A DNA stretch of 64,000 bases, from the NCBI RefSeq assembly GCF_002021565.1, contig NZ_MSZX01000002.1, positions 428,554-492,553 of the forward strand. Reading direction: 5' to 3'. Origin of the DNA: Paenibacillus selenitireducens. GTDB lineage: Bacteria > Bacillota > Bacilli > Paenibacillales > Paenibacillaceae. The notes beneath the pieces are model-generated. The model was not told the DNA's origin, searched no databases, and saw only the letters and a list, made by a program, of their open reading frames with translations. The position numbers and the translations under genes are program-made. Positions 8,701-19,761 of the stretch are shown here, piece by piece. Position 1 is the stretch's first letter, and every line of letters starts with the position of its first letter.

Positions 8701-8724
8701 TCTAACTTCAAGGAGGTACATCCT

Positions 8725-9720
8725 ATGAGTTTCCCAACAGTAAGACATCGGCGCCTGCGCCGTACCGCAGGCATTCGCAATCTGGTTCGTGAAACGGTAT
8801 TGAACGTGAACGACTTGATTGCTCCTATTTTTGTTACCCATGGCACCAATGTGCGCAAGGAGATCCCTTCCATGCCAGGTGTGTTCCATTTGTCAATCGA
8901 TCAATTAGACGCTGAATTAGATGAAATCGTGAGCTTGAAGATTCCGGCTGTATTGCTGTTTGGTATTCCGGAAACGAAAGATGCCATCGGTTCTTCGGGT
9001 TTTGCTGAAGATGGTATTGTACAAGCAGCGACCCGGCATATTAAGAAAAGATATCCTGACCTTGTGGTCGTAGCGGATACTTGCCTGTGTGAATATACGG
9101 ATCACGGTCATTGCGGCATGATTCACGTTGAGAACCGTGACGGTCACATCCATGCGGAAGTAGATAACGATGAATCCTTAGACCTTCTCGTAAAAACGGC
9201 GGTATCTCAGGCGGAAGCTGGTGCAGATATTATCGCGCCATCGAATATGATGGATGGTTTTGTTCAAGCCATTCGTGCGGGATTGGATGAAGCGGGTTAT
9301 TCCCACATTGCAATTATGTCCTATTCTGTTAAATACTCTTCTGCCTTCTACGGTCCATTCCGTGAAGCAGCTGATTCGGCACCTCAATTCGGTGATCGCA
9401 AAAGTTATCAAATGGATCCGGCGAATGCTTTGGAAGCACTGCGTGAATCGGAGTCCGATGTACTTGAGGGTGCAGACATGCTTATGGTCAAACCTGCTTT
9501 AGCCTACTTGGATATCTTGCGCATGGTAAGAGATCAATTCGATCTTCCGCTTGTTGCTTATAATGTGAGCGGCGAGTATTCGATGGTCAAAGCGGCAGCG
9601 GAGAAGGGCTGGATCGACGAGCAAGCGGTCGTGTATGAGATGCTGCTGGGGATGAAGCGTGCCGGTGCAGATATGATTATCACTTATTTTGCCAAAGATG
9701 CGGCAAGATGGTTGCAATAA
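8725..9720 (+). CDS. hemB: Porphobilinogen synthase (delta-aminolevulinic acid dehydratase)
   Basis: Condenses two 5-aminolevulinate molecules to porphobilinogen. The active-site lysines are Lys203 ([17 protein letters not shown]) and Lys256 ([11 protein letters not shown]). The cysteine-rich stretch [15 protein letters not shown] marks a zinc-dependent form. The protein has 331 residues, which is typical. An AAGGAGG site precedes the ATG. It lies between the cobA-hemD fusion and hemL. Confidence 0.97.
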   Translation: MSFPTVRHRRLRRTAGIRNLVRETVLNVNDLIAPIFVTHGTNVRKEIPSMPGVFHLSIDQLDAELDEIVSLKIPAVLLFGIPETKDAIGSSGFAEDGIVQAATRHIKKRYPDLVVVADTCLCEYTDHGHCGMIHVENRDGHIHAEVDNDESLDLLVKTAVSQAEAGADIIAPSNMMDGFVQAIRAGLDEAGYSHIAIMSYSVKYSSAFYGPFREAADSAPQFGDRKSYQMDPANALEALRESESDVLEGADMLMVKPALAYLDILRMVRDQFDLPLVAYNVSGEYSMVKAAAEKGWIDEQAVVYEMLLGMKRAGADMIITYFAKDAARWLQ

Positions 9721-9736
9721 AGGAGACGTGAACAGG

Positions 9737-11035
9737 ATGGAAAATCTTCAAATTCGAAAAGATGCTCGTGCGAAAGAAGCCTTTGCTGAGGCGAAACAAT
9801 ACATTCCAGGCGGGGTGAACAGCCCCGTACGTGCCTTTAAATCCGTCGGTCTAACGCCGATTTATGTAGATCATGCTGCAGGCTCGCGCATTTATGATAT
9901 TGATGGAAATAGCTTCATCGATTATATCTGTTCTTGGGGACCGCTGATTCTTGGACATGCGCATCCTGAAGTGATTGAAGCCATTCAGAAGACAGCTGCA
10001 AAAGGGACAAGCTTTGGTGCACCTACAGAGCTTGAGACCATGATGGCGAAATTGGTCTGCGAGCGCATGCCTTCTGTAGATATCGTACGTATGGTGAATT
10101 CGGGAACTGAAGCAACCATGAGTGCGATTCGTCTTGCACGTGGCTATACAGGTCGCAATAAGGTGCTGAAATTCGAAGGATCTTATCATGGCCATGCGGA
10201 TAGTCTATTAATTAAGGCGGGCTCAGGCGTTGCTACGCTAGGTCTACCGGACAGCCCAGGCGTTCCTGAGGGTGTGGCAGCAAATACGATTACGGTGCCT
10301 TACAATGATTTGGAATCGGTAACCGTTGCATTTGAACGTTATGGCGAAGAGATCGCCTGTGTGATCGTTGAACCTATCGCAGGGAATATGGGTGTTGTTC
10401 CGCCATTGCCAGGCTTCTTGCAAGGATTGCGTGATTTAACAAACCAATACGGCAGCTTGCTTATATTTGACGAGGTTATGACAGGTTTCCGAGTACATAT
10501 CAATTCAGCTCAAGGACTATTTGACATTACGCCTGATTTAACTTGTATGGGGAAAGTCATTGGCGGCGGTCTTCCGGTAGGAGCTTACGGCGGTAAACGT
10601 GAAATCATGGAGCAAATGGCGCCAGCAGGTCCGATTTACCAAGCAGGTACATTGAGTGGTAATCCGCTTGCGATGATTGCAGGATATACCACATTGAAGC
10701 TTTTACAACCTGAGGTATATCAACAGCTTGAACGTCAAGCCGTGAAGCTTCAACTCGGATTTGAGAAAAATGCTCAGGAGCTTGGCGTACCTGTGACGAT
10801 TAATCGTGTAGGCTCCATGGTGTGTCCTTTCTTCACGGATCAACATGTGATTAACTACGATGTAGCTAAATCATCGAACCTAGATCATTTCCGTCGTTAT
10901 TTTGAGAATTTAGTGAATCTCGGCGTAAGTATTGCACCGTCCCAATTTGAAGGTATGTTCGTCTCGGCGGCGCATACGGATGCGGACATTGATGCAACGA
11001 TCGAAGCGAACTATTACGCGTTGAAAAATCTATGA
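9737..11035 (+). CDS. hemL: Glutamate-1-semialdehyde 2,1-aminomutase
   Basis: A PLP enzyme that converts glutamate-1-semialdehyde (made by HemA) to 5-aminolevulinate. The PLP lysine is Lys273 in [26 protein letters not shown] near the N-terminus is a family signature. ATG 9737 ([16 protein letters not shown]) gives 432 residues. The AGGAG site is 11 bases upstream, and an in-frame GTG at 9728 is too close to it. The gene ends in an ATGA overlap with the next one. Confidence 0.96.
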   Translation: MENLQIRKDARAKEAFAEAKQYIPGGVNSPVRAFKSVGLTPIYVDHAAGSRIYDIDGNSFIDYICSWGPLILGHAHPEVIEAIQKTAAKGTSFGAPTELETMMAKLVCERMPSVDIVRMVNSGTEATMSAIRLARGYTGRNKVLKFEGSYHGHADSLLIKAGSGVATLGLPDSPGVPEGVAANTITVPYNDLESVTVAFERYGEEIACVIVEPIAGNMGVVPPLPGFLQGLRDLTNQYGSLLIFDEVMTGFRVHINSAQGLFDITPDLTCMGKVIGGGLPVGAYGGKREIMEQMAPAGPIYQAGTLSGNPLAMIAGYTTLKLLQPEVYQQLERQAVKLQLGFEKNAQELGVPVTINRVGSMVCPFFTDQHVINYDVAKSSNLDHFRRYFENLVNLGVSIAPSQFEGMFVSAAHTDADIDATIEANYYALKNL

Positions 11036-11898
11036 TGGAACATGGGATTCGCCCTGCACAATGGGTTCGTAAAGGAGAATGGCTTGTGACGACTGCACCG
11101 CAGTCGTCTTTGCATCTTCCAGAACGATTTGCTCGTAAATTAATGCAGCAAGGAGACGTGCAGACGACAGGTGATCGCTTGCGCATCCGGTTGTTTCGGG
11201 ATGAAGAGGATGCTACCCCGCCCTATTGGATGGACCTTGAGATCTTGTATGAGGATGACTTCTGCTTGGTTGTCAATAAACCAGCTGGCATGCTTGTTCA
11301 TCCGACGGTACCGGGGCAGCAAGAGACACTTGCGAATGCAGTAGCGAGTTACTACGCATGCACAGGGCAGAAGCTTCGGGTTCGGCATATTCATCGGCTT
11401 GATGAGAATACAACGGGTCCTGTTCTCTATGCGAAGAATGAATTCAGTCAATTGATCCTTGATGCTGCCATGCGGGAAAAAGCCATTGAACGGATTTATG
11501 TGGCTTTTGTTCAAGGTCAAGTAAGCAGCACGCTGCTGAAGATAGATGCACCGATCGGCAAAGATCGGCATCATAACAATCGGCGCCGCGTCTCCCCAAG
11601 CGGAGATGCTGCTGTGACGCATGTAGAGGTCGTAGAGACTTATCCGGATGCGGATGTAAGTCTGGTACGCCTCCAACTCGAGACAGGAAGAACGCATCAA
11701 ATTCGTGTCCATCTGAGCTATGCTGGACATCCTTTGCTAGGAGATGCGCTTTACGGTGGTTCGACAACGTATGCCTCCTATCAGGCATTACATGGGGAAG
11801 AGCTGCGTTTTCAACATCCATTGCATCGAGATGAGATCTCTGTCAAAGCACCATGGACACCACTTTTCAACACGTTAAGGTCTACATTTAATAGATAA
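11032..11898 (+). CDS. RluA-family pseudouridine synthase
   Basis: 288 residues with the RluA catalytic motif [15 protein letters not shown], in which Asp is the catalytic residue, plus [12 protein letters not shown] further on. Such enzymes isomerise specific uridines in rRNA or tRNA; the target cannot be told from sequence. The start codon overlaps the hemL stop (ATGA), so it is translated with hemL. It is followed by a strong terminator and closes the hem operon. This gene is not part of the B. subtilis hem cluster. Confidence 0.9.
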   Translation: MMEHGIRPAQWVRKGEWLVTTAPQSSLHLPERFARKLMQQGDVQTTGDRLRIRLFRDEEDATPPYWMDLEILYEDDFCLVVNKPAGMLVHPTVPGQQETLANAVASYYACTGQKLRVRHIHRLDENTTGPVLYAKNEFSQLILDAAMREKAIERIYVAFVQGQVSSTLLKIDAPIGKDRHHNNRRRVSPSGDAAVTHVEVVETYPDADVSLVRLQLETGRTHQIRVHLSYAGHPLLGDALYGGSTTYASYQALHGEELRFQHPLHRDEISVKAPWTPLFNTLRSTFNR

Positions 11899-11930
11899 GA
11901 GATTGTTGTTGCTAGGATAGGACAACTAGA

Positions 11931-11972
11931 AACGCCTACGGCATCTTTTACAGGATATCGTAGGCGTTTTTG
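11931..11972 (+). terminator. Terminator of the hem operon
   Basis: AACGCCTACG (11931-11940) pairs with CGTAGGCGTT (11959-11968), followed by a T run. The 262-bp gap up to spoVID holds no further clear feature. Confidence 0.85.
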
Positions 11973-12160
11973 CGATTCCCACCACATTAGAAAGATAAGA
12001 TTGCGGATTATAGTAAAACAACTTTCTAATTGGCGATATTTGAAAAAATAGGCATGCTCCTTCCTTCTAGGCATATAGATAAATAGTAAGTTGTAATCAT
12101 GAGTATTCATGTCATGACGGACTATATTCTAGGTTTATATGCAGAAGGGAGGACCTCGTT

Positions 12161-13501
12161 TTGTTTGATCAATCCTATGGTTTGCGATTTGACATCTACG
12201 AGCGGGTTCACTTATCAGAAGAGGTAGTGGGGATCCAAGAACTCGAAGAGATCGAACTCGTGCCGAATGTTCAAGTTATACCGCTCGGAGACCAAGCAAC
12301 CCTACGTGGTAATTTATTGTTATCTGGCGTCTACAGAGGGGATGATCATGATCGTTCTACACTGACGTTAGAGCATTGGATTCCTGTTGAAATTACATTA
12401 CCGATGAACCGAGTTCAGAGTTTGGATGATATTGCTGTTGAAATCGAAAATTTCGATGTGGATTTATTATCGACAAGAACGTTGAATATCAATGGTGTTT
12501 TATTGTTAAGGGGTATTGAAATGGTCCAACCCGAGCCTTCTCCTTGGATGTCGGATCAGTTTACGGTGGTTCATCAAACCAATCCGCAAGAGGATGAGCC
12601 TTCGGTCGCGCCTTATCCATGGCGTTCAGAAGAAGTTAGCCCTGAAGTGGAACGCCAAGTGGTAGAAGAGCTTACACCTGATCATGGCCCTGAATCTGTA
12701 GACATCCTCGAAGATGTCAGCTTGTATGAAAGGGAACAGGAAATTGAACGTGAGTTAGAACAAGAGCTGCAGGTCGAGCGTGAACAGGAACCCGAAGCGG
12801 ATGCTCCCACAGAGGCTGAAATACAGCAAGAACTTGACGAGCTTGCGAGCAGACCAGAACCTTATGAAGCGCGTCCAACGTCGACAGAGACGGATTTCCT
12901 TGCGTATATATCCTCCCTACAGGCGGACAAGGAATCTAAGGATGTTCAGCCAACGATAACCGAAGATGATGATCGGACGACAGCCACCGAAATGGAATCG
13001 AATGCGGCTGAGGGGCAAGCGCCATTCTATGATTACGGGCTGGCGGAAGACACGAGTGATCATGCAGAAGAATCAGTAGATCCATACTTAGAAGAACGTA
13101 TTGCTGAAGAGAAGAAGGAAAAAGAGCTCAAGATTGCGCTCAGCAGTAAACCGGAACAAGAAGTCCCTGAGTTGCATAACGTAGGTCTCAGCGCCTTGCT
13201 TCACTCCAGTAAAAATATTCGAGAGATCGAAACGCGTCAAGCCGTTGAGGAGTTAGAACAGCAGGCCAAGAAGTTATTGTCAGGAAACAACAATGATGAG
13301 GTAGAATGGAAGAGCTTGTTCTTAACCCATGAAGATGAGAAACGAGCTTTCCGTAAGTTGAAACTATGTATCGTTCAACGCGAGGAGACACTGGATACCA
13401 TTGCGGAACGATATAATCTGAATCCAAGGGAGCTGCTCCTCTATAATCGTCTGAGCGACCAGACGGTGTCGGAAGGTCAAGTCATCTATATTCCTTCCTA
13501 A
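12161..13501 (+). CDS. spoVID: Spore coat morphogenetic protein SpoVID
   Basis: 446 residues: an N-terminal beta-rich SpoVID domain (about 1-125, starting MFDQSYGLRFDIYERV), a long acidic low-complexity middle dominated by Glu, Asp and Gln, and a C-terminal LysM domain (about 398-446, LCIVQREETLDTIAERYNL). SpoVID is needed for the coat to encase the forespore and works with SafA; a SafA-like gene lies at 41935. The start is TTG 12161, with AGGGAGGA eight bases upstream. It stands alone between two terminators. The gene is sigma-E dependent in Bacillus; I found no convincing promoter here. Confidence 0.88.
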   Translation: MFDQSYGLRFDIYERVHLSEEVVGIQELEEIELVPNVQVIPLGDQATLRGNLLLSGVYRGDDHDRSTLTLEHWIPVEITLPMNRVQSLDDIAVEIENFDVDLLSTRTLNINGVLLLRGIEMVQPEPSPWMSDQFTVVHQTNPQEDEPSVAPYPWRSEEVSPEVERQVVEELTPDHGPESVDILEDVSLYEREQEIERELEQELQVEREQEPEADAPTEAEIQQELDELASRPEPYEARPTSTETDFLAYISSLQADKESKDVQPTITEDDDRTTATEMESNAAEGQAPFYDYGLAEDTSDHAEESVDPYLEERIAEEKKEKELKIALSSKPEQEVPELHNVGLSALLHSSKNIREIETRQAVEELEQQAKKLLSGNNNDEVEWKSLFLTHEDEKRAFRKLKLCIVQREETLDTIAERYNLNPRELLLYNRLSDQTVSEGQVIYIPS

Positions 13502-13516
13502 TGGATATCGTGAACA

Positions 13517-13560
13517 CCAAATAAGCCCATTCAGTGGAATCACTGGTTGGGCTTATTTGG
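13517..13560 (+). terminator. Terminator after spoVID
   Basis: A long hairpin: 13-bp outer stem CCAAATAAGCCCA / TGGGCTTATTTGG with an inner CAGTG/CACTG stem. A second inverted repeat TCTATGAT/ATCATAGA (13562-13583) follows at once. Confidence 0.8.
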
Positions 13561-13851
13561 TTCTATGATTTTAGGATCATAGATTTTCATTAATATATGT
13601 TGAGTATAAAGCCTAGAAAGATGAGGAAAAGGACAAATAGGATAAATACATCCAGACCGGTTGGAAGGAATAGTGTATGTAAAAATTGTATACATATGAG
13701 CGGGAAAATAACACCTTTTACGGAATATCTTATTTTCCACCACCATCTCTCCATCATAACCACCACCTTAGTTCTAATGTATGTCTGACCCCTAGGCTTA
13801 TGACACGATGGACTTATATTTCGGGCCAAGCATCGAATAGGCAAGCGTTTA
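13561..13851. other. Gene-free interval between spoVID and the valS promoter
   Basis: About 290 bp in which I see no credible gene on either strand. In B. subtilis the ysxE gene (CotS-like) lies between spoVID and valS; it is absent here. Apart from the inverted repeat at 13562-13583, nothing structured stands out. Confidence 0.6.
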
Positions 13852-13880
13852 TTGACTTGATTGCTTGGTAAAGCTATAAT
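13852..13880 (+). promoter_or_regulatory. Sigma-A promoter for valS
   Basis: TTGACT (13852-13857), 17-bp spacer, TATAAT (13875-13880). Transcription would begin just before the T-box leader. Confidence 0.85.
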
Positions 13881-13886
13881 TGAGGA

Positions 13887-14181
13887 TGATTTTATTGTCA
13901 TGAAAGACGTAGATAGGGAATAGTAAGCACTGAACCCTTCAGAGAGTGGAACCGTTACGCTGTGAGGTTTCATAGGATGTAGCTGCTGAAGTCGCCCTGG
14001 AGTCGTTTGCATCGAAATCTTCGACAATTGGGGTTTTCAGATTGTTGTAGTGTAGAGCAAGCCGGTAACAGCCGTTATCTGTTCAAGTGTCGTGTATAAA
14101 CCGTCATTAAGGTTGAATATGCGAAACAAAGGTGGTACCACGGAAGATAACCCTTTCGTCCTTTGAGACGAGGGGTTTTTT
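13887..14181 (+). ncRNA. Valine T-box leader of valS
   Basis: A T-box riboswitch that reads the charging state of tRNA(Val). The distal Stem I part is visible as AGAGAG, GGAACC, GCTG and GGTTTC (13938-13975). After TGAA comes GTC at 13991-13993, followed by GCCCTGGAG; its position fits the specifier codon, and GUC codes for valine. The T-box itself is AAAGGTGGTACCACGG (14128-14143). The terminator stem pairs AACCCTTTCGTC (14149-14160) with GACGAGGGGTT (14167-14177) and has a T run. Uncharged tRNA(Val) would favour antitermination into valS. Confidence 0.93.
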
Positions 14182-14221
14182 GCATTTTTTAGGTCTGATT
14201 CGAATAAACGGAGGGTGTATC

Positions 14222-16891
14222 ATGTCAGAAGCAAATGAAAACAAAAGCGCAACGTCGATGCCTACGACGTACGATCCCAAAGCAGCTGAACAGAAGTGGT
14301 ACGATTTTTGGACAAAGAATGAATTCTTTAAAGCCGGTTTAAAACCCGACGCACCGAAATATTCTATTGTCATTCCGCCGCCGAACGTTACAGGTATGCT
14401 ACATATCGGGCATGCGCTCGATTTCACATTGCAGGATATCCTTGTACGTGCAAAGCGTATGCAGGGATACGATGCGTTATGGCTGCCTGGCTCTGACCAT
14501 GCAGGGATCGCTACGCAGACAAAGGTAGAACAGAAATTGCGCGAAGACAATATTAGCCGCTATGATCTAGGACGTGAGAAGTTTCTCGAGAAGGTATGGG
14601 ATTGGAAAGAAACTTATGCAAATACGATCCGTGAACAATGGGCGAAGATGGGATTATCGCTCGATTACTCCCGCGAACGTTTCACCTTAGATGAAGGATT
14701 GTCAAAGGCTGTTCGTGAAGTATTCGTGAAGCTCTATGACAAAGGCTTAATCTATCGCGGCAAATATATCATTAACTGGGATCCGGCTGCGCGCACTGCG
14801 TTGTCTGATATCGAAGTGGAGTATAAGGAAGTCCAAGGACACTTGTACCATTTGCAATACCCGCTTAAAGACGGAAGCGGCTCTATTACCGTCGCTACAA
14901 CGCGCCCAGAAACCATGTTAGGCGATACAGCAGTAGCCGTACATCCTAAAGATGAACGCTATAAAGATATGATTGGAAAAATGCTCGTTCTTCCCATCGT
15001 AGGACGCGAGATTCCGGTTATTGCGGATGAATACGTGGACAAAGAATTTGGTAGCGGTGCTGTGAAAATTACGCCTGCACATGACCCGAATGACTTTGAA
15101 GTAGGTCTTCGTCATGATTTGCCGCAAATCATCGTCATGGATGAATCCGGTGTGATGAACGAGCTTGCAGGCAAATACCAAGGCATTGACCGTGCAGATG
15201 CGCGCAAACAAATCGTGAACGACTTGAAAGAATCTGGCGTGTTAATTAAGATTGAAGATCACGTTCACCAAGTTGGTCACAGTGAGCGCAGCGGTGCGGT
15301 AGTTGAACCTTATTTATCTACGCAATGGTTCGTTCGCATGAAGCCTCTTGCAGAGAGAGCAATCGAAGCGCAGAAAGCTGGCAAAGGCGTTAACTTTGTG
15401 CCGGATCGTTTTGAGAAAACGTATCTGAACTGGATCGAAAATGTTCGCGACTGGTGTATTTCCCGTCAATTATGGTGGGGTCATCGGATTCCTGCTTGGT
15501 ATTGTAATGAATGCGGAGAGTTACATGTTGCCAAGGAAGATGTATCTGCTTGCAGCAAATGCGGAAGCACGAACTTGAGACAAGATGAAGATGTATTGGA
15601 TACATGGTTCAGCTCCGCGTTGTGGCCTTTCTCAACCCTTGGCTGGCCGGATCAAACCGAAGACCTGAAACGCTATTATCCAGTAGATGTGCTTGTTACG
15701 GGCTATGATATAATCTACTTCTGGGTTGCACGGATGATCTTCACAGCGCTCGAATTCACGGATGAAATTCCGTTCAAAGATGTATTGATGCACGGTCTTG
15801 TTCGTGACTCCGAAGGACGTAAGATGTCCAAGTCGCTCGGTAATGGGGTAGATCCGCTCGAAGTCATCGAACAATATGGTACAGATGCCATGCGCTATAT
15901 GATCTCGACAAGCAGCACGCCAGGTCAAGACTTGCGCTTCCGTTGGGAACGTGTAGAGCAGGCTCGTAACTTTGCGAATAAAATCTGGAATGCTTCCCGC
16001 TTTGCCCTCATGAATCTGGAAGGCTTCACGGCGGATCAAATTGATATTACAGGTCCATTAAGCACAGCGGATCGTTGGATTCTACACCGTCTGAACGAAA
16101 CGGCTCGTGATATTACTCGTCTATTAGACGCCTACGAGTTCGGTGAAACGGGTCGTGTCCTCTATAACTTCATTTGGGACGATTTGTGTGACTGGTACAT
16201 CGAGTTCGCGAAGCTTAGCCTTTATGGAGAGAATGCCGAAGCGAAACGTACGACGCAATCGGTATTATCCTATGTGCTTGATCGCACGCAGCGTATGATC
16301 CATCCGTTCATGCCGTATATTTCCGAGGAAATATGGCAGCACTTGCCGCATGAAGGGGAGACCATTACACTTGCTGCTTGGCCTACGTATGATGCAAGTC
16401 TAGAAGCGCCTGAAGCGGTGAAAGAAATGAACTTGCTCATGGATATCATTCGTGCGGTTCGTAATGTTCGCGCGGAAGTGAATGTACCGATGAGTAAGAA
16501 AGTAGAATTGCTCGTGAAGTCCGCAGATGCGCAAAGCGATGCGATCATTCGCAACAATGAAGATTACATCAAACGGTTCTGTAATACGTCCCATCTGGAG
16601 GTTTCTTTGGATCTTACGGCTCCGGATAAGGCGATGACAGCCATCGTGACAGGTGCAGAATTGTACCTTCCGCTTGCAGGCTTGATTGATATTGCACAAG
16701 AAGTGGAACGTCTTGAGAAAGAAGTGAAGCATCTTAGAAGCGAAGTGGAACGCGTAGATAAAAAATTATCGAACGAAGGCTTTGTTGCCAAAGCTCCTGC
16801 TAAAGTGATTGAAGAAGAACGCGAGAAGCAGAAAGACTACTCTGAAAAGCTTGAGAAGGTGTTAGCTCGTATCAGCGAGCTTCAAAGCTAA
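14222..16891 (+). CDS. valS: Valyl-tRNA synthetase
   Basis: A class I aminoacyl-tRNA synthetase of 889 residues that charges tRNA(Val) and edits mischarged threonine. The HIGH motif is in [13 protein letters not shown] (about residue 60) and KMSKS in [14 protein letters not shown] (about 533). The C-terminal 60 residues form the Val-specific coiled coil ([19 protein letters not shown]). ATG 14222 follows GGAGGG; the reading frame is open further upstream through the T-box terminator but has no site there. It heads a valS-folC-murC unit. Confidence 0.97.
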   Translation: MSEANENKSATSMPTTYDPKAAEQKWYDFWTKNEFFKAGLKPDAPKYSIVIPPPNVTGMLHIGHALDFTLQDILVRAKRMQGYDALWLPGSDHAGIATQTKVEQKLREDNISRYDLGREKFLEKVWDWKETYANTIREQWAKMGLSLDYSRERFTLDEGLSKAVREVFVKLYDKGLIYRGKYIINWDPAARTALSDIEVEYKEVQGHLYHLQYPLKDGSGSITVATTRPETMLGDTAVAVHPKDERYKDMIGKMLVLPIVGREIPVIADEYVDKEFGSGAVKITPAHDPNDFEVGLRHDLPQIIVMDESGVMNELAGKYQGIDRADARKQIVNDLKESGVLIKIEDHVHQVGHSERSGAVVEPYLSTQWFVRMKPLAERAIEAQKAGKGVNFVPDRFEKTYLNWIENVRDWCISRQLWWGHRIPAWYCNECGELHVAKEDVSACSKCGSTNLRQDEDVLDTWFSSALWPFSTLGWPDQTEDLKRYYPVDVLVTGYDIIYFWVARMIFTALEFTDEIPFKDVLMHGLVRDSEGRKMSKSLGNGVDPLEVIEQYGTDAMRYMISTSSTPGQDLRFRWERVEQARNFANKIWNASRFALMNLEGFTADQIDITGPLSTADRWILHRLNETARDITRLLDAYEFGETGRVLYNFIWDDLCDWYIEFAKLSLYGENAEAKRTTQSVLSYVLDRTQRMIHPFMPYISEEIWQHLPHEGETITLAAWPTYDASLEAPEAVKEMNLLMDIIRAVRNVRAEVNVPMSKKVELLVKSADAQSDAIIRNNEDYIKRFCNTSHLEVSLDLTAPDKAMTAIVTGAELYLPLAGLIDIAQEVERLEKEVKHLRSEVERVDKKLSNEGFVAKAPAKVIEEEREKQKDYSEKLEKVLARISELQS

Positions 16892-16909
16892 CGGAAGGGT
16901 GAGATCACC

Positions 16910-18289
16910 ATGGCAGAAAATCGTGGGGCTGTTACGCCAGCCCCATTCGTTCACTATCAACAAGCGGTAGATTGGATTAACGGGTTAATCCCGTTTGGCA
17001 TTCGTCCAGGTATGCAGCGAATTGAGCTGATTATGGAACGACTAGGTCATCCTGAGCGCAAGCTGAAGTTCATTCATGTGGCGGGGACGAATGGCAAGGG
17101 TTCAACTTGCGCCTTTCTTACCTCTGTACTGCGTCAATCAGGTTATGATGTGGGGACTTTTACGTCTCCTTACATAACGAAATTTACGGATCGCTTTCAG
17201 TATAATGAGACGAACATTCCGGATGAGACGTTGCTCGAAATTACGAATGAGCTGAAGCCTCTTGTTGAAGAGATTGCAGCGACGGAACTTGGCTCACCGA
17301 CGATGTTCGAAGTGTCTACAGCGATAGCCATTTATTACTACGCCAAGGTTGTATATCCTGATTTTGTTGTCTGGGAGACAGGCGTTGGTGGAAGACTGGA
17401 TGTTACCAATATCGTTACTCCGGTTGTATCGATTATTACGAATGTAGGCCATGACCATATGGATATTTTAGGTGACTCGCTAGAAGCGATCGCAAGCGAA
17501 AAAGCAGGGATTATTAAACCAGGCGTCCCGGTCATTAGCGCTGTGGAACAACCAGAAGTCATCGAAGTCATTCGTGAAACAGCAAGACAGCAAAAATCAA
17601 CGTTATATTTGATGGATGATCAGTATCGCTTGGATACGGTTTCGACGGCTGAGAACCATCAGATATTTCATTTTCACGGACCTTTCCGTGATATCCAAGA
17701 TCTAACGATCCGCATGAACGGCGCGCATCAATTAAAGAATGCCGCTGTATCTGTGATGGCGCTTGAAGTATTGCGTCAATATTATGCGGTTCTTGTCGAT
17801 GACGAAGATTTATCCACTGGATTAGAGGCCATGAAGTGGGCTGGGCGCCTCGAGATGATCTCGGAGCAACCACGCTTATTAGTTGATGGAGCCCATAATC
17901 CAGAGGGGGCAGCAACGTTAGCCCAAGCTTTACGAGAGACGTACACGTACAATCGTGTCCATTTGATGATGGGAATGTTGTCAACGAAGAATCATACAGA
18001 CTATTTACGGCATATACTACCAATAGTGGATACGCTCATTTTGACCGAGCCTGATTTCCGTAAAAAAATGAATGCGGAAGATCTCAATGCCATCGTGCAA
18101 CACGTGTTGGCTGAATCTCCGCGTCCTGATCTTCAAATCATCATCGAACCGAACTGGAGAAAGGCGTTAGATCATCTTCAAGGCATGACGGAAGCAGATG
18201 ATTTAGCGGTTGTATCCGGTACGCTGTATTTAATTGCAGATGTACGATCTCATATTTTGTATCAAACCGATTCTGAAAAAGGTTGGTGA
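16910..18289 (+). CDS. folC: Folylpolyglutamate synthase / dihydrofolate synthase
   Basis: A Mur-ligase-fold ATP enzyme of 459 residues that adds glutamates to folates. The P-loop is HVAGTNGKGSTCAF (about residues 56-69) and DGAHNPEG marks the ligase C-terminal domain. It starts 18 bp after valS with a weak AAGGGTGAG site. The valS-folC pair is conserved in Bacillus. Confidence 0.95.
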   Translation: MAENRGAVTPAPFVHYQQAVDWINGLIPFGIRPGMQRIELIMERLGHPERKLKFIHVAGTNGKGSTCAFLTSVLRQSGYDVGTFTSPYITKFTDRFQYNETNIPDETLLEITNELKPLVEEIAATELGSPTMFEVSTAIAIYYYAKVVYPDFVVWETGVGGRLDVTNIVTPVVSIITNVGHDHMDILGDSLEAIASEKAGIIKPGVPVISAVEQPEVIEVIRETARQQKSTLYLMDDQYRLDTVSTAENHQIFHFHGPFRDIQDLTIRMNGAHQLKNAAVSVMALEVLRQYYAVLVDDEDLSTGLEAMKWAGRLEMISEQPRLLVDGAHNPEGAATLAQALRETYTYNRVHLMMGMLSTKNHTDYLRHILPIVDTLILTEPDFRKKMNAEDLNAIVQHVLAESPRPDLQIIIEPNWRKALDHLQGMTEADDLAVVSGTLYLIADVRSHILYQTDSEKGW

Positions 18290-18296
18290 GGATTTC

Positions 18297-19676
18297 TTGA
18301 ATACGACAGAGCATGTTCATTTTATCGGTATTGGTGGCTACGGGATGAGCGCCATCGCACGCGTTATGCTAGAGATGGGTTACGTAGTAACTGGCTCCGA
18401 TGTTGCAGCACAAGAGTTAACAGAGAAGCTACAAAAGAAGGGTGCTAAAATATATATTGGGCACACAGCGGGTAATGTAGAAGGCGCAGATTTAGTGGTC
18501 TACTCTACTGCGTTATCCAAAGATAATGTGGAGCGGGTAACGGCAGAGAAGTTGAATATTCCTGTATTACACCGCGCAGAAATGCTTGCTAGACTAATGA
18601 ATTCGCGTAAAGGCGTTGCAGTAGCAGGTGCGCATGGTAAGACGACTACCTCGTCGATGATCGCTTTGGTCATGGAGAAGTGCGATGTAGATCCGACTTA
18701 TATTATTGGCGGAGAAGTCATGAACATGGGCACAAATGCGAAGGCGGGAAAAGGCGATTATGTCGTCGCCGAAGCGGATGAAAGTGATGGTTCATTCTTG
18801 CAGTATCATCCGCAACTTGCAATTGTTACGAATATCGAAGCAGACCATTTAGAGAACTATGATGGAGATTATGCAAAATTAAAGCAAGCCTATGTGCGTT
18901 TTCTCAACCAAGTAAAAGCGGATGGCAAAGCTATCGTATGCGCAGATGATGAAATTCTACAAGGGATGATTCCGAAGCTGCAGTGCGAAGTGCTGTCCTA
19001 TGGTATTGATTCACCTGCTGATTATAAAGCGACAGATATCGTGCTTGGGGATCGTAAAAGTTCCTTCACATTCACATATCAAGATGTGCCATTAGGCACG
19101 ATTGAGTTGTCTGTCCCTGGACGTCACAATATTTCGAATGCGATGGCAACCGTGATTACGTGTATGCAAGCAGGCGTTCCTTTCTATGCGATTGCAGATG
19201 CAATTAAGGAATTCAGTGGCGCGAAACGTCGGTTCCAAGTACTCGGTGAAATTAATGATATTCTGGTGATTGACGATTATGCACATCATCCGACGGAGAT
19301 TCAAGCAACCATTCAAGCTGCTAAATCGACAGGCAAGCGGATTATTGCCGTGTTCCAGCCGCAGCGCTACACACGAACATATTTCTTGTTCGATCAGTTT
19401 AGTCAGGCGTTCGGTGATGCGGATGAAGTCATTATTACCGATATCTACTCCCCTGCGGGAGAAAAACAAATCGAAGGAATTAATTCGTCGAAGTTGGTGG
19501 ATCTGATTAAGCAGAACAGCAACGCAAACACGACGTATATTCCGACCAAAGAAGAAGTACTTACTTATTTGAGCGACCGTGTTCGTCCAGGTGACCTTGT
19601 GATTACAATGGGTGCAGGCGACATTTGGAAAGCTGCAGACGGCCTTGCGAAGACGCTACGTGCACGTGCAGAATAA
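18297..19676 (+). CDS. murC: UDP-N-acetylmuramate-L-alanine ligase MurC
   Basis: Adds L-alanine to UDP-MurNAc in the cytoplasm, the first step of the peptide stem of peptidoglycan. Motifs: FIGIGGYGMSAIA at the N-terminus, the P-loop GAHGKTTTSS and DDYAHHPTE. The start is TTG 18297 (MNTTEHVHFIGIGG) with GAGGA just upstream; the folC stop is 8 bp before it, so coupling is likely. 459 residues. In B. subtilis murC is not next to folC. Confidence 0.95.
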   Translation: MNTTEHVHFIGIGGYGMSAIARVMLEMGYVVTGSDVAAQELTEKLQKKGAKIYIGHTAGNVEGADLVVYSTALSKDNVERVTAEKLNIPVLHRAEMLARLMNSRKGVAVAGAHGKTTTSSMIALVMEKCDVDPTYIIGGEVMNMGTNAKAGKGDYVVAEADESDGSFLQYHPQLAIVTNIEADHLENYDGDYAKLKQAYVRFLNQVKADGKAIVCADDEILQGMIPKLQCEVLSYGIDSPADYKATDIVLGDRKSSFTFTYQDVPLGTIELSVPGRHNISNAMATVITCMQAGVPFYAIADAIKEFSGAKRRFQVLGEINDILVIDDYAHHPTEIQATIQAAKSTGKRIIAVFQPQRYTRTYFLFDQFSQAFGDADEVIITDIYSPAGEKQIEGINSSKLVDLIKQNSNANTTYIPTKEEVLTYLSDRVRPGDLVITMGAGDIWKAADGLAKTLRARAE

Positions 19677-19681
19677 TCGAT

Positions 19682-19728
19682 AAAGGGCTCTCCTAGAAGG
19701 TCATGGACCTAAAAGGAGAGCCCTTTTT
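19682..19728. terminator. Bidirectional terminator between murC and the YitT gene
   Basis: A 13-bp stem AAAGGGCTCTCCT / AGGAGAGCCCTTT, with T runs readable on both strands; it serves murC and the converging minus-strand gene. Confidence 0.88.
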
Positions 19729-19761
19729 ATTTGTGCTGATATTGCTTGTCAAAGATGCTCA

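Noticed and set aside
13590-14027. 145-codon minus-strand frame upstream of valS
   Set aside because: It runs through the valS promoter and T-box leader, which explain the sequence better.
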